Shown in pieces: positions 23,779 to 32,542 of a stretch of DNA of 64,000 bases. The notes beneath the pieces are model-generated. The model was not told the origin of the DNA. It did not search any database and saw only the letters and a list, made by a program, of their open reading frames with translations. The DNA is from UBA3839 sp902776985. GTDB lineage: Bacteria; Bacteroidota; Bacteroidia; Bacteroidales; Bacteroidaceae. Made by a program: the position numbers and the translations under genes. Where the stretch lies: contig CACYSD010000004.1 in assembly GCA_902776985.1 (NCBI GenBank), positions 34,690 to 98,689 of the forward strand, written 5' to 3'. Numbering within the stretch: position 1 is the first letter of the stretch; every line of letters begins with the position of its first letter.

Positions 23779-26700
23779 ATGAAAAAGATTTTTACTTTTT
23801 TCGCAGCGATGTTAATGAGCGCTTCATTGTTCGCACAATGGGTAAAGCCCGTTCCCCAATTTGAAGAAATGAAGGACGACGGCACCGAAGTTCAATATCT
23901 CTACAATATTGAATACGGTGGTTTCCTTGTTGGTGCAAACGATTGGGGAACTCGTGCATCTTTGTCAACATCAAGTGCTTATCAGGTTAAAGTTGAAAAA
24001 CTTTACAATGACACCGAGAAAACAGAACCTTCTGGTTTCTGGGCACTTCGTGACTCTGCAGAGTCAAAGGGTGCATGGAACGAACTTGACTGCCAGGGAT
24101 ATAACGAGATCTGGGTAGATGGTACAGGTCGTGGCGGTGCTAGTATGTGGATTTTCACTGCGCTTGGTGACAACAAGTACGAAATTACCAACGGTAATGT
24201 AACTACAGGTAAGTTCGGTTGGGCTCCTCACATTGCTCAAGACACAACAGATCCTGAAAATCCTACAACTTACTACGACAGCAAGAACAATCGCCTCTGG
24301 ATTCTTGACTACGAAAACGAAGGCGACCTCGGTTTCGTATTCTCTACAGATCTTCCAAGAGGCGACGTATGGGCATTCGTTTCTCCAGAAGCATACGAAG
24401 CATGGAAAGGTGCAGCAGAAATTTATACTGCTGCTATGAATCTGAAAGAGCAGATTGACTGGGCTAAGTCAAAGGGTATCACAGATGCAGCTCTTGCAGA
24501 TGAAATTGCTGTTTACAACAACACAAATTCTACTATCGAAGAGTTGAATAATGCAGCTGCTTCTGCATACGACAAGGGTCGTTATACTGAAATTGCTCAA
24601 TACTTCGACAACATCATTCAGGGTGAAAAGAACGACGTTTCAGGTGTATTCGTAAACAACGACTTCGAAGCAGGTAATGCAAATGGTTGGGATATCACTT
24701 GGAAGGGTAATTCTACAGAAGCAACTAACATCGGTTATCAGGGTGCAAGCTATACAAACGGTACTGTTACTATCAACAAGTTTATTGAGGCTTGGAAAAA
24801 TGATGCTGCTCCTGCTTATCTTGGTGATGGTTCTATCACTCAGACCATTCCAGGTCTGCCAGCAGGTAAGTACATGCTTGCTGTTGACGTAATCGCCAAC
24901 AACCAGGGTCGTATTTCTGACGACAGCAACCCTAACGGTCTTCCAGACGACGTACAGCTCTTTGCAAAGGCTTCTCTTGATGGTAAGGAATACTACACTC
25001 AGATGGCAACAAAGAACGGTGCTCCAGAGCACTTCGAATTTGTATTCGTTCACACAGGTGGTTCTATGCAGCTCGGTCTCCGTGTCACAGGTAGTGCTGA
25101 AGCAAAGATGCCTGCAAACTGGATTGCAATGGACAACCTCATGCTCTACTACTATGGTGAAGTTCAGGAAGATCCTGACAAGATTCTCCTTGATACAGAA
25201 ATTGCTCGCGTAGTTGCTCTCATCGATCCAGAAAACATGGAAGAAGTAGTAGCAGGTGATCCTGAAAAGGCTGCTTACGCTGATGAAATCAAGGCTGCCA
25301 AGGCTGCAACAGAAAACTTCATCGAAGAAAAAGATAAGGTTACTGCAGCTTACAATGCTCTCGTTGCAAGTATAGAAGCTTACGATAACTTGTTGAACGT
25401 AGCTATTCCACGCTGGGAAAACAAGGTGGCTTCAATGGAACTTTCCGCTCCTGAATGGGATTCATTCTGTGAATTCGTTCAGATGGAAGATCCTGTAGAA
25501 GGTTATCCAACTCCTTCAGTAATGGCTATCAAGGAAGGTGACCGTTCATTGACAACAGCAGAAGTAAAAGCTTACATCGAAGCTGTTGACGAACTCTACA
25601 GAAAGGCTTTCCTCGCAGGTCTTACTGAAGGTACTGACTGCACAGACATGCTCACTAACGCATCGTTCAAGGACGGCTTTACAGGCTGGGAGAACGTAGG
25701 TGGTAGTGCAGGTACACTTGGTGGTCTTAAGGACTTCCCATGCGTTGAGGTTTATAACGGAACTATTCACCGTCACCAAGTTGTAGAAGGTGCTCCTGAC
25801 GGTATCTATTCTCTGAAGTGCTATGCATTCGAACGTCCATGGAATAATGCAGAAGGTGTACCAACAATCTCTTACATCTTCATGAACGACTTCAAGACTC
25901 CTGTTCAGAACATTCGTGATGGTGGTATCACAGCAGAAGAATGTGTTGACGAAACCGTTGAAGGTGGTCCTATCAAGAACAACTTCCGCGAAGGTGGTGA
26001 TCCAAAAGAACCATTCTACTCAACTGGTGGTACTACAAACGCAGACTCTCAGTTTGACAGAGACGGTGTAACATATTATGTTCCAAACGGTATGAGCGGT
26101 GCAAGCTACGCATTCCGTGCAGGTCGTTACGAACAGACTGTTTACGGTCTTGTTGAAGGTGGTAAGATGGATATCGGTATCTCTACAGGTGGTGTAAACA
26201 CTGAATGGGTACTCTGGTCTAACTTCGTCCTCACTTACGAAGGCAAGTCTGCAGCTGCTCTTGAATCTATTCTTCCTATCTACATCAAGCAGCTTGATGA
26301 CTACATCAAAGCAAACACTGCTAACATGAATGGTCTTGGTCTTACAGCAGCAGAAGATGCAGTTTCTGCAGCAGAAACAGCTCTTAATAGCGGTGACGGT
26401 GAAAAGATGTATCAGGCACTTATCGATGTAAACGCAGCTCTCGAAGCAGCAAAGGCCAACGTAGCAATTGTTGCAGAACTCACCACTACTACAACCAAGC
26501 TCACAGACGCTATCACAGACTATGAAGATACAGCAAGAAAGGACGCTCTTGACAATGCTGCTGCACTGGTAGCAGAAAGCGATGACGCTGACTCAATGAC
26601 AGACGAACAGATGAAGGATCTTATTGCTCGTATGGAAGATGCTATTGCAGCTCTTAAGATTCCTGCAGACGTTGACTTTACAAAAGCTTCTGACGAGGAA

Positions 26701-27303
26701 CCTCTTGAAGTAACTGAATACTTCGTTGAGAACCCAAGCTTCGAACTTGGTGACCTCACTGGTTGGACAGCATATAAAGGCTCTGACACTGGTGCTAAGG
26801 AAAACAGCAACGGTACTTACACTATCAACGGTGCAGACGGTAGCTACGTATTCAATACTTGGAGCGGAAGCGCACCTGCAGAAGGCTTCTGGTTGTCACA
26901 GACCGTTAAGAATCTCCCAGCTGGTGGTTATACAATCTATGCTATCTTAGCATCTGACGCTAACAACAAGATTACTCTTGACGTTAACGGTGAAAGCACT
27001 GAATTCACAATGGAAGGCGACAAGGCTACTGCAAACAACGCAAGCCAGCAGTTCGCTATTGCAGAAGGTGATGAAGCTGTTATCAAGGTATCAAGCCCAT
27101 CTTGGTTCAAGGCTGATAACTTCAAGCTCTTCTATCACGGTGCAAACAGCTCAATCTGTGTTGGTATCAACGAAGTTAGCACATCTAAGAACGCTAAGGC
27201 TGGTATCTACACTCTCAGCGGTGCACGTGTAACTACTCTCCAGAAGGGTATCAACATCATCCGCATGTCAGATGGCAGCGTTCACAAAGTACTCGTGAAG
27301 TAA
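23779..27303 (+). CDS. Large secreted multi-domain protein with jelly-roll modules and sorting tail
   Basis: A 1174-residue protein with a signal peptide (1-20, SASLFAQ). After an N-terminal module (about 30-190) come at least three similar jelly-roll, CBM-like modules marked NNDFEAGNANGW (about 293), TNASFKDGFTGW (about 627) and VENPSFELGDLTGW (about 983). Ala/Glu-rich helical linkers join them (for example 460-560 and 835-960). The last 45 residues (GIYTLSGARV...VHKVLVK) resemble the Bacteroidetes C-terminal secretion/sorting tail, so surface display or release is likely. No catalytic motif is seen; glycan binding or a structural surface role is inferred. Codon use (GGT, AAC, GAA, CGT) is strongly biased, pointing to high expression. 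Followed by a strong terminator. Confidence 0.75.
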   Translation: MKKIFTFFAAMLMSASLFAQWVKPVPQFEEMKDDGTEVQYLYNIEYGGFLVGANDWGTRASLSTSSAYQVKVEKLYNDTEKTEPSGFWALRDSAESKGAWNELDCQGYNEIWVDGTGRGGASMWIFTALGDNKYEITNGNVTTGKFGWAPHIAQDTTDPENPTTYYDSKNNRLWILDYENEGDLGFVFSTDLPRGDVWAFVSPEAYEAWKGAAEIYTAAMNLKEQIDWAKSKGITDAALADEIAVYNNTNSTIEELNNAAASAYDKGRYTEIAQYFDNIIQGEKNDVSGVFVNNDFEAGNANGWDITWKGNSTEATNIGYQGASYTNGTVTINKFIEAWKNDAAPAYLGDGSITQTIPGLPAGKYMLAVDVIANNQGRISDDSNPNGLPDDVQLFAKASLDGKEYYTQMATKNGAPEHFEFVFVHTGGSMQLGLRVTGSAEAKMPANWIAMDNLMLYYYGEVQEDPDKILLDTEIARVVALIDPENMEEVVAGDPEKAAYADEIKAAKAATENFIEEKDKVTAAYNALVASIEAYDNLLNVAIPRWENKVASMELSAPEWDSFCEFVQMEDPVEGYPTPSVMAIKEGDRSLTTAEVKAYIEAVDELYRKAFLAGLTEGTDCTDMLTNASFKDGFTGWENVGGSAGTLGGLKDFPCVEVYNGTIHRHQVVEGAPDGIYSLKCYAFERPWNNAEGVPTISYIFMNDFKTPVQNIRDGGITAEECVDETVEGGPIKNNFREGGDPKEPFYSTGGTTNADSQFDRDGVTYYVPNGMSGASYAFRAGRYEQTVYGLVEGGKMDIGISTGGVNTEWVLWSNFVLTYEGKSAAALESILPIYIKQLDDYIKANTANMNGLGLTAAEDAVSAAETALNSGDGEKMYQALIDVNAALEAAKANVAIVAELTTTTTKLTDAITDYEDTARKDALDNAAALVAESDDADSMTDEQMKDLIARMEDAIAALKIPADVDFTKASDEEPLEVTEYFVENPSFELGDLTGWTAYKGSDTGAKENSNGTYTINGADGSYVFNTWSGSAPAEGFWLSQTVKNLPAGGYTIYAILASDANNKITLDVNGESTEFTMEGDKATANNASQQFAIAEGDEAVIKVSSPSWFKADNFKLFYHGANSSICVGINEVSTSKNAKAGIYTLSGARVTTLQKGINIIRMSDGSVHKVLVK

Positions 27304-27324
27304 ACAAGACTTCTATATAACAAG

Positions 27325-27356
27325 AAAGGTGCGCCCAATGGCGCACCTTTTTTTGT
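27325..27356 (+). terminator. Terminator after the 1174-residue protein
   Basis: aaaggtgcgcc / ggcgcaccttt with a 4 nt loop and a T-run. Confidence 0.9.
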
Positions 27357-27363
27357 ATATTAA

Positions 27364-27408
27364 CTATAGATGCTATAGAATCTATAGAAACTATAATAGC
27401 TATAATTA
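27364..27408. repeat. CTATAGnnn nonamer array
   Basis: ctatagatg, ctatagaat, ctatagaaa, ctataatag, ctataatt: five units with an exact 9 bp period upstream of the rpsO promoter. Confidence 0.7.
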
Positions 27409-27429
27409 AAAAAATATTTAAATAAGTTG

Positions 27430-27459
27430 TTGATATTCAGAAAAAAATTAGTAACTTTG
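27430..27459 (+). promoter_or_regulatory. Promoter of rpsO
   Basis: TTG at 27430-27432 and TAACTTTG at 27452-27459, spacing 19 bp: the best complete -33/-7 pair in the window. Confidence 0.7.
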
Positions 27460-27465
27460 CAGCCG

Positions 27466-27596
27466 CTTTGCGAAAGAATCTTCGGATTGGTATGCCGTGA
27501 CTACGGTCGCTAAGCGTAATTAACATAACATCGGAGAGCATAAACAGACTCGCTCTACCTGTTATAATTTATAATTAATAATTTATAATTAGTATT
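27466..27596 (+). promoter_or_regulatory. Long structured leader of rpsO
   Basis: About 130 nt separate the predicted start from the ATG. It contains a CGCtttGCG mini-hairpin, GCCGTgactACGGT, and a final tandem of ataatttataatt words. S15 represses its own mRNA in other bacteria, so this is a candidate autoregulatory leader. Confidence 0.4.
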
Positions 27597-27866
27597 ATGT
27601 ATTTAGATTCTGAAAAGAAGCAAGAAATCTTTAGCAAGTACGGAAAGTCTAACACGGATACTGGTAGCGCAGAAAGCCAGATCGCCTTGTTTTCATACCG
27701 TATTGCTCGTTTGACCGAACACATGAAGGCCAATCACAAGGATTATAGTACAAACCGTGCTCTTGTGCACCTCGTAGGTCAGCGCCGTCGTTTGCTCTCC
27801 TACCTCAAGGACAAAGACATCGAGCGCTACCGCGCCATCGTCAAAGCTCTTGGCCTGCGCAAGTAA
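27597..27866 (+). CDS. rpsO: Ribosomal protein S15
   Basis: An 89-residue small-subunit protein that binds the central domain of 16S rRNA and helps nucleate the platform. Characteristic stretches TGSAESQIALFSYRIARL, HLKANHKDYSTNRAL-like MKANHKDYSTNRAL, and LVGQRRRLLSYLKDKD. Full length. It has its own promoter, a long leader and a clear terminator, so it is monocistronic. Confidence 0.97.
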   Translation: MYLDSEKKQEIFSKYGKSNTDTGSAESQIALFSYRIARLTEHMKANHKDYSTNRALVHLVGQRRRLLSYLKDKDIERYRAIVKALGLRK

Positions 27867-27883
27867 TTGCTTTAAAAAAAAGA

Positions 27884-27917
27884 AAAACTCCCGAAAACAG
27901 CAGTGTTCGGGAGTTTT
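27884..27917 (+). terminator. Terminator after rpsO
   Basis: aactcccgaa (27886-27895) / ttcgggagtt (27906-27915) followed by T's. Confidence 0.88.
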
Positions 27918-27927
27918 TTCAATCTCA

Positions 27928-27949
27928 AACATGTTGCTGCGCAACAATT
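27928..27949. repeat. Single GTTGCtgcGCAAC mini-hairpin
   Basis: aaacatGTTGCtgcGCAACaatta lies in the rpsO-typA gap and matches units at 54421 and 54591, including the flanking aaacat. Confidence 0.6.
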
Positions 27950-27964
27950 ATAACCAGAAACACT

Positions 27965-29767
27965 ATGCAAGATATTCGCAACATCGCCATAATAGCACAC
28001 GTTGACCACGGAAAGACTACCCTTGTGGACAAAATGCTTCTGGCAGGAAATCTCTTCCGTGAAAACCAACAGACAGGAGATCTCATTCTTGACAACAATG
28101 AGCTGGAACGCGAACGCGGTATAACGATTCTTTCCAAAAACGTAAGCATCAACTATAAAGGTGTAAAAATCAACGTTATTGACACTCCGGGACACAGCGA
28201 CTTCGGAGGAGAGGTTGAGCGCGTGCTCAACATGGCCGACGGTTGCATCCTGCTTGTCGATGCATTCGAAGGACCAATGCCACAGACTCGCTTCGTGCTG
28301 CAGAAAGCCCTGGAAATAGGACTTAAGCCTATCGTTGTTGTCAACAAGGTGGACAAACCCAACTGCCGTCCTGAAGAAGTGTATGAGATGGTGTTCGACC
28401 TCATGTACAACCTCGGTGCTACCGAAGACCAGTTGGACTTTCCCGTAGTCTATGGCTCTGCAAAGCAGGGATGGATGGGTGAAGACTGGCAGACTCCTAC
28501 TACCGACATCACATATCTCTTAGACAAAATCCTTGAGGTTATCCCTGCTCCTGAAACTCTTGAAGGAACAGCACAGATGCTTATTACGTCACTCGACTAC
28601 AGCACCTACACAGGTCGTATTGCCGTGGGTCGCGTACACCGTGGCACACTGCGCAGCGGTATGCAGGTAACCATCTGCCACCGCGACGGCTCTCAAGAGA
28701 AGACTAAAATCAAGGAACTCCATACTTTCGAAGGCATGGGGCACCGCTCGGCAACAGAAGTCAGCAGTGGTGACATCTGCGCCGTTATCGGTCTGAGCAA
28801 CTTTGAAATCGGTGACACCATCACCGACTTTGAAGAACCGGAGGCTCTGCCTACTATCAGCATCGACGAACCTACAATGTCCATGCTGTTTACAATCAAC
28901 AACTCTCCGTTCTTCGGCAAGGAGGGTAAGTTCTGCACCAGCCGTCACATCGGCGAACGCCTTGCACGCGAGCTTGAGAAGAATCTTGCCTTGCGCGTGG
29001 AGCAGAAAGAAGGCTCTACAGACGAATGGATCGTGAGCGGACGTGGTGTGCTCCACCTCTCTGTGCTCGTAGAAACCATGCGACGTGAAGGCTACGAACT
29101 GCAGGTAGGTCAGCCACAGGTAATCTACAAGCAGATTGACGGTCAGCGTTGTGAACCTATAGAGGAACTCACCATCAATGTACCGACCGACTTCTCTTCA
29201 AAGATGATAGATATGGTTACCCGTCGCAAGGGTGAGATGCTGTCGATGGAGGCACAAGGCGACCGTGTTAACATTGAATTCGAAATTCCTTCACGCGGAA
29301 TCATCGGTCTTCGCACCAATGTACTGACAGCAAGCCAGGGTGAGGCAATCATGGCTCACCGTTTCAAGAACTATCAGCCGTACAAGGGTGACATGCAGCG
29401 CCGCACCAACGGTAGCATGATATCCATGGACAGCGGTACAGCAGTAGCATACGCAATGGATCACCTTCAGGACCGCGGAAAATTCTTCATCTTCCCGCAG
29501 GACGAAGTGTATGCAGGTGAAGTGGTCGGTGAACACGTTCACGAAAACGACCTTGTCATCAACGTAACCAAGACCAAGCAGCTTACCAACGTCCGCGCAT
29601 CAGGTACAGACGAGAAAGCCCGCATCGTGCCACCAGTTCAGCTCTCACTTGAGGAAATGCTTGAATACATCAAGGAAGACGAGTACGTTGAAGTGACTCC
29701 AAAGTCCATGCGTATGCGTAAAATCATCCTCGACCACCTGGAGCGTAAACGTGCAAACAAGGAGTAA
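27965..29767 (+). CDS. typA: Ribosome-associated GTPase TypA/BipA
   Basis: A 600-residue translational GTPase with G1 AHVDHGKTTL, switch II DTPGHSDFGGEVERV and G4 NKVDKPNC, followed by EF-G-like domains II, III, V and the BipA-specific C-terminal domain (SGTDEKARIVPP, about 545). It binds the 70S ribosome and supports assembly and stress adaptation. Complete by length. Monocistronic here. Confidence 0.96.
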   Translation: MQDIRNIAIIAHVDHGKTTLVDKMLLAGNLFRENQQTGDLILDNNELERERGITILSKNVSINYKGVKINVIDTPGHSDFGGEVERVLNMADGCILLVDAFEGPMPQTRFVLQKALEIGLKPIVVVNKVDKPNCRPEEVYEMVFDLMYNLGATEDQLDFPVVYGSAKQGWMGEDWQTPTTDITYLLDKILEVIPAPETLEGTAQMLITSLDYSTYTGRIAVGRVHRGTLRSGMQVTICHRDGSQEKTKIKELHTFEGMGHRSATEVSSGDICAVIGLSNFEIGDTITDFEEPEALPTISIDEPTMSMLFTINNSPFFGKEGKFCTSRHIGERLARELEKNLALRVEQKEGSTDEWIVSGRGVLHLSVLVETMRREGYELQVGQPQVIYKQIDGQRCEPIEELTINVPTDFSSKMIDMVTRRKGEMLSMEAQGDRVNIEFEIPSRGIIGLRTNVLTASQGEAIMAHRFKNYQPYKGDMQRRTNGSMISMDSGTAVAYAMDHLQDRGKFFIFPQDEVYAGEVVGEHVHENDLVINVTKTKQLTNVRASGTDEKARIVPPVQLSLEEMLEYIKEDEYVEVTPKSMRMRKIILDHLERKRANKE

Positions 29768-29794
29768 GTTAACTTCCTCAAAATGTAAAGACTA

Positions 29795-29880
29795 CTTTGC
29801 AAAAATCAGCAAAAACCCGCATCTTGTGCACAAAATTCGCAAAAACGTGCAAAAAATTGATATTTTAAAGCAAAAAAATT
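29795..29880. repeat. Helically phased gCAAAAA tracts upstream of acpP
   Basis: gcaaaaa words begin at about 29799, 29809, 29839, 29849 and 29870, with gcacaaaa at 29828: a 10 bp rhythm, in phase with the helix. This predicts intrinsic curvature just upstream of the acpP promoter. Confidence 0.55.
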
Positions 29881-29910
29881 GTAGTCTTTGTAATAATTTT
29901 ACTACCTTTG
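29879..29910 (+). promoter_or_regulatory. Promoter of acpP-fabF-rnc
   Basis: TTG at 29879-29881 and TACCTTTG followed by C at 29903-29910, spacing 21 bp. Leader about 125 nt. Confidence 0.65.
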
Positions 29911-30043
29911 CACCGCAAAAGTTAAAGTGTGCACATTTGCGTACACACATATATAATATATATAGACATCCGTTCTATGTGTATTTTTACTTGCAAATAA
30001 AGAGAAAACAACATATTCATTAACAAACAAAAAGAAGAAAATT

Positions 30044-30280
30044 ATGTCTGAAATTGAATCAAAAGTAAAGTCAATCATCGTTGACAAACTCGGAGTAGAC
30101 GAAGCAGAAGTTAAACCAGAAGCAAGCTTCACAAACGACCTCGGTGCTGACTCTCTTGATACAGTAGAACTCATCATGGAATTCGAAAAGTCTTTCGGTA
30201 TCAACATTCCAGACGATGAAGCAGAAAAGATCTCAACTGTAGGTGATGCTATCAACTACATCGAAGAGCACGCAAAATAA
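30044..30280 (+). CDS. acpP: Acyl carrier protein
   Basis: A 78-residue acidic four-helix protein that carries growing fatty acids. The phosphopantetheine attachment Ser37 is in LGADSLDTVEL. Codon use is strongly biased, as expected for a highly expressed gene. A large hairpin separates it from fabF, which probably tunes the ratio between the two products. Confidence 0.97.
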   Translation: MSEIESKVKSIIVDKLGVDEAEVKPEASFTNDLGADSLDTVELIMEFEKSFGINIPDDEAEKISTVGDAINYIEEHAK

Positions 30281-30298
30281 TTAAAACAACTTTAATTA

Positions 30299-30391
30299 AA
30301 AGCCCCCTCTAACTCCCCCAAAAAGGGAGCTTAAAACTCTTACCCAATTGGGGAATTTCTTCCCTTTGGAAGAGTTAGAGGGGGCTTTTTT
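30299..30391 (+). terminator. Long terminator-like hairpin between acpP and fabF
   Basis: aaaagccccctctaactc at the left pairs with gagttagagggggctttt at the right; a T-run follows. The arms are the second palindromic repeat type (CCCCCTCTAACTCCCCC), also at 31668, 44928 and 50740. Partial termination is likely because fabF begins 10 bp later. Confidence 0.8.
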
Positions 30392-30400
30392 TATTACAAT

Positions 30401-31663
30401 ATGGAACTAAAGAGAGTAGTAGTAACCGGAATGGGTGCAGTGACTCCCCTCGGAAACGATGTTAAGACCACATGGGAAAACGTCAAGAACGGAGTAAGCG
30501 GAGCCGGCCCTATCACTCATTTCGATGCATCGCAGTTCAAGACTCAGTTTGCATGCGAAGTAAAAGACTTTGATTCTACACAGTACATCGACCGCAAGGA
30601 AGCACGTAAGATGGACCTCTATGCCATCTACGCTATCTCTGCAGCTAAAATGGCTATCGCTGACTCAGGACTTGACTTCGACACGGTTGACAAAAACGAA
30701 ATCGGAGTTGTACTTGGAGTTGGTATCGGAGGTATTCACACTTTCGAGGACGAAGCAGGTAACTATGCTATCAACGGAGCTGAACTCGGTCCAAAATACA
30801 ACCCCTTCTTCATCCCTAAGATGATTGCCGACATCGCTGCCGGACATATTTCAATCGAATACGGACTTCATGGTCCTAACTACACCACTACATCAGCATG
30901 TGCATCATCAACCAACGCACTTGCAGATGCTTTCAACCTCATTCGTCTTGGTAAGGCAAACGCAATGATTACCGGTGGTGCAGAAGCAGCAATCTGGCCT
31001 GCAGGTGTTGGTGGTTTCAACGCAATGAAGGCTCTCTCTACCCGCAACGATGATCCTAAGGGCGCAAGCCGTCCAATGAGCGCAAGCCGCGACGGATTCG
31101 TAATGGGCGAAGGTGGAGTAGTTCTCATTCTCGAAGAACTTGAACACGCTAAGGCACGTGGTGCACACATCTATGCAGAAGTAGCAGGATGCGGTATGTC
31201 AGCAGACGCTTATCACATCACAGCAACCCACCCAGAAGGACTTGGTGCTAAACTCGTGATGGAACGCGCTCTTAAGGACGCAGAAATGAAGCCTGAAGAC
31301 ATCGACTACATCAACATGCACGGTACTTCTACTCACGTAGGTGATATCAGCGAAGCCAAAGCTATCAAGGAAGTATTCGGTGAAAGCGCATACAAGATGA
31401 ATATCAGTTCTACTAAGTCTATGACAGGTCACCTGCTCGGAGCAGCAGGAGCTATCGAAGCTATGATCAGTGTACTGGCTGTAGAAAACGATATCGTTCC
31501 GCCAACAATCAACCATGATCCTGAAGATAAGGACGAGGAAATCGACTACAACCTCAACTTTACCTTCAACAAGGCTCAGAAGCGCGAAATCCGTGCTGCA
31601 CTCAGCAACACATTCGGCTTCGGCGGACACAACGCATGTGCAATCTTTAAGAAGTACAAATAA
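30401..31663 (+). CDS. fabF: Beta-ketoacyl-ACP synthase II
   Basis: A 420-residue condensing enzyme of fatty-acid elongation. The catalytic Cys is in TTSACASSTNAL, the two His are in NMHGTSTHVGD and NTFGFGGHNA, and the Gly-rich FGFGGHN loop closes the fold. Full length. Operon order acpP-fabF-rnc is typical of the phylum. Confidence 0.97.
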   Translation: MELKRVVVTGMGAVTPLGNDVKTTWENVKNGVSGAGPITHFDASQFKTQFACEVKDFDSTQYIDRKEARKMDLYAIYAISAAKMAIADSGLDFDTVDKNEIGVVLGVGIGGIHTFEDEAGNYAINGAELGPKYNPFFIPKMIADIAAGHISIEYGLHGPNYTTTSACASSTNALADAFNLIRLGKANAMITGGAEAAIWPAGVGGFNAMKALSTRNDDPKGASRPMSASRDGFVMGEGGVVLILEELEHAKARGAHIYAEVAGCGMSADAYHITATHPEGLGAKLVMERALKDAEMKPEDIDYINMHGTSTHVGDISEAKAIKEVFGESAYKMNISSTKSMTGHLLGAAGAIEAMISVLAVENDIVPPTINHDPEDKDEEIDYNLNFTFNKAQKREIRAALSNTFGFGGHNACAIFKKYK

Positions 31664-31667
31664 TAAA

Positions 31668-31714
31668 AAAGCCCCCTCTGACTCCCCCTATTGGGAGTTA
31701 GAGAAGGCTTTTCT
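31668..31714 (+). terminator. Terminator/attenuator between fabF and rnc
   Basis: aaaagccccctctgactccc pairs with gggagttagagaaggctttt (loop cctatt) and is followed by T-rich sequence; the rnc ATG is only 5 bp beyond. It shares arms with the hairpin at 30299. Confidence 0.75.
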
Positions 31715-31718
31715 TCTT

Positions 31719-32504
31719 ATGTTTTCAAGACTTTACGATAGAATCAGGCTTCTCTTCCGCAAGGAAAAGGAGCCTTATTTACAACTTAACCGCATACTCG
31801 GTTTCATGCCCCACGACCTGAGCATCTATCGCACAGCGCTTATGCACAAGTCAATGCATAACGTAATGCGCGAGCAGGGTGATACAAAGCACGACTCCGA
31901 CAATGAGCGGCTGGAATTTCTCGGTGACGCAGCCCTTGGCTCAATCGTTGCCGACATCCTCTACGAACTCTATCCCAATAGGCAGGAAGGATTTCTCACA
32001 ACACTTCGCAGCAAGATCGTGCGTCGCGACACACTTAACAAACTCGCTGTGAAAATAGGTCTTGACAAACTCGTTCTCTACGATGAGCGTATGAGCCATA
32101 AAGCTCATAACAGCTACATGAACGGCAATGCTTTTGAAGCATTTTTCGGAGCCATATACCTTGACAGAGGTTATGACTACTGCATGAGATTCATGCGCAA
32201 AGTGATATTCAAACGATATCTAAATATCGAAGAACTGTCACGCAAGGAGGTTAACTACAAAAGCAGGCTTATCGAATGGTGCCAGCATTATCAGTTGCCT
32301 ATAAATTTTGAAATGGTGTCGCAAAAAATACAGGCAGACCACAACACTCCAGTATTCGTGTCACGTGTACTCATTGCTGGTATTTACTGCGGAATGGGCG
32401 AAGGATATTCCAAGAAAGAGAGCCATCAGGCTGCCGCACGACAGGCATACCGACACATCAAACGTGACAACAAGTTTGCGGACGGTTTGAAAGTAAAGAG
32501 CTAA
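31719..32504 (+). CDS. rnc: Ribonuclease III
   Basis: A 261-residue double-strand-specific RNase for rRNA and mRNA processing. The signature NERLEFLGDAALGSIVAD is near residue 65 and the second metal site Glu is in GNAFEAFFGAIYLD. A double-stranded RNA-binding domain fills the C-terminus (VNYKSRLIEW...KESHQAAARQAY). I start at the ATG at 31719; the open frame extends upstream into fabF but that part is antisensical overlap in another frame. Third gene of the acpP-fabF-rnc group. Confidence 0.95.
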   Translation: MFSRLYDRIRLLFRKEKEPYLQLNRILGFMPHDLSIYRTALMHKSMHNVMREQGDTKHDSDNERLEFLGDAALGSIVADILYELYPNRQEGFLTTLRSKIVRRDTLNKLAVKIGLDKLVLYDERMSHKAHNSYMNGNAFEAFFGAIYLDRGYDYCMRFMRKVIFKRYLNIEELSRKEVNYKSRLIEWCQHYQLPINFEMVSQKIQADHNTPVFVSRVLIAGIYCGMGEGYSKKESHQAAARQAYRHIKRDNKFADGLKVKS

Positions 32505-32542
32505 TCATCTCTTAAACATACATACGGCTAAATAGTCACCCT

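Noticed and set aside
27466..27596. tRNA in the rpsO leader
   Set aside because: No cloverleaf with a T-loop GTTC or CCA-end can be drawn.
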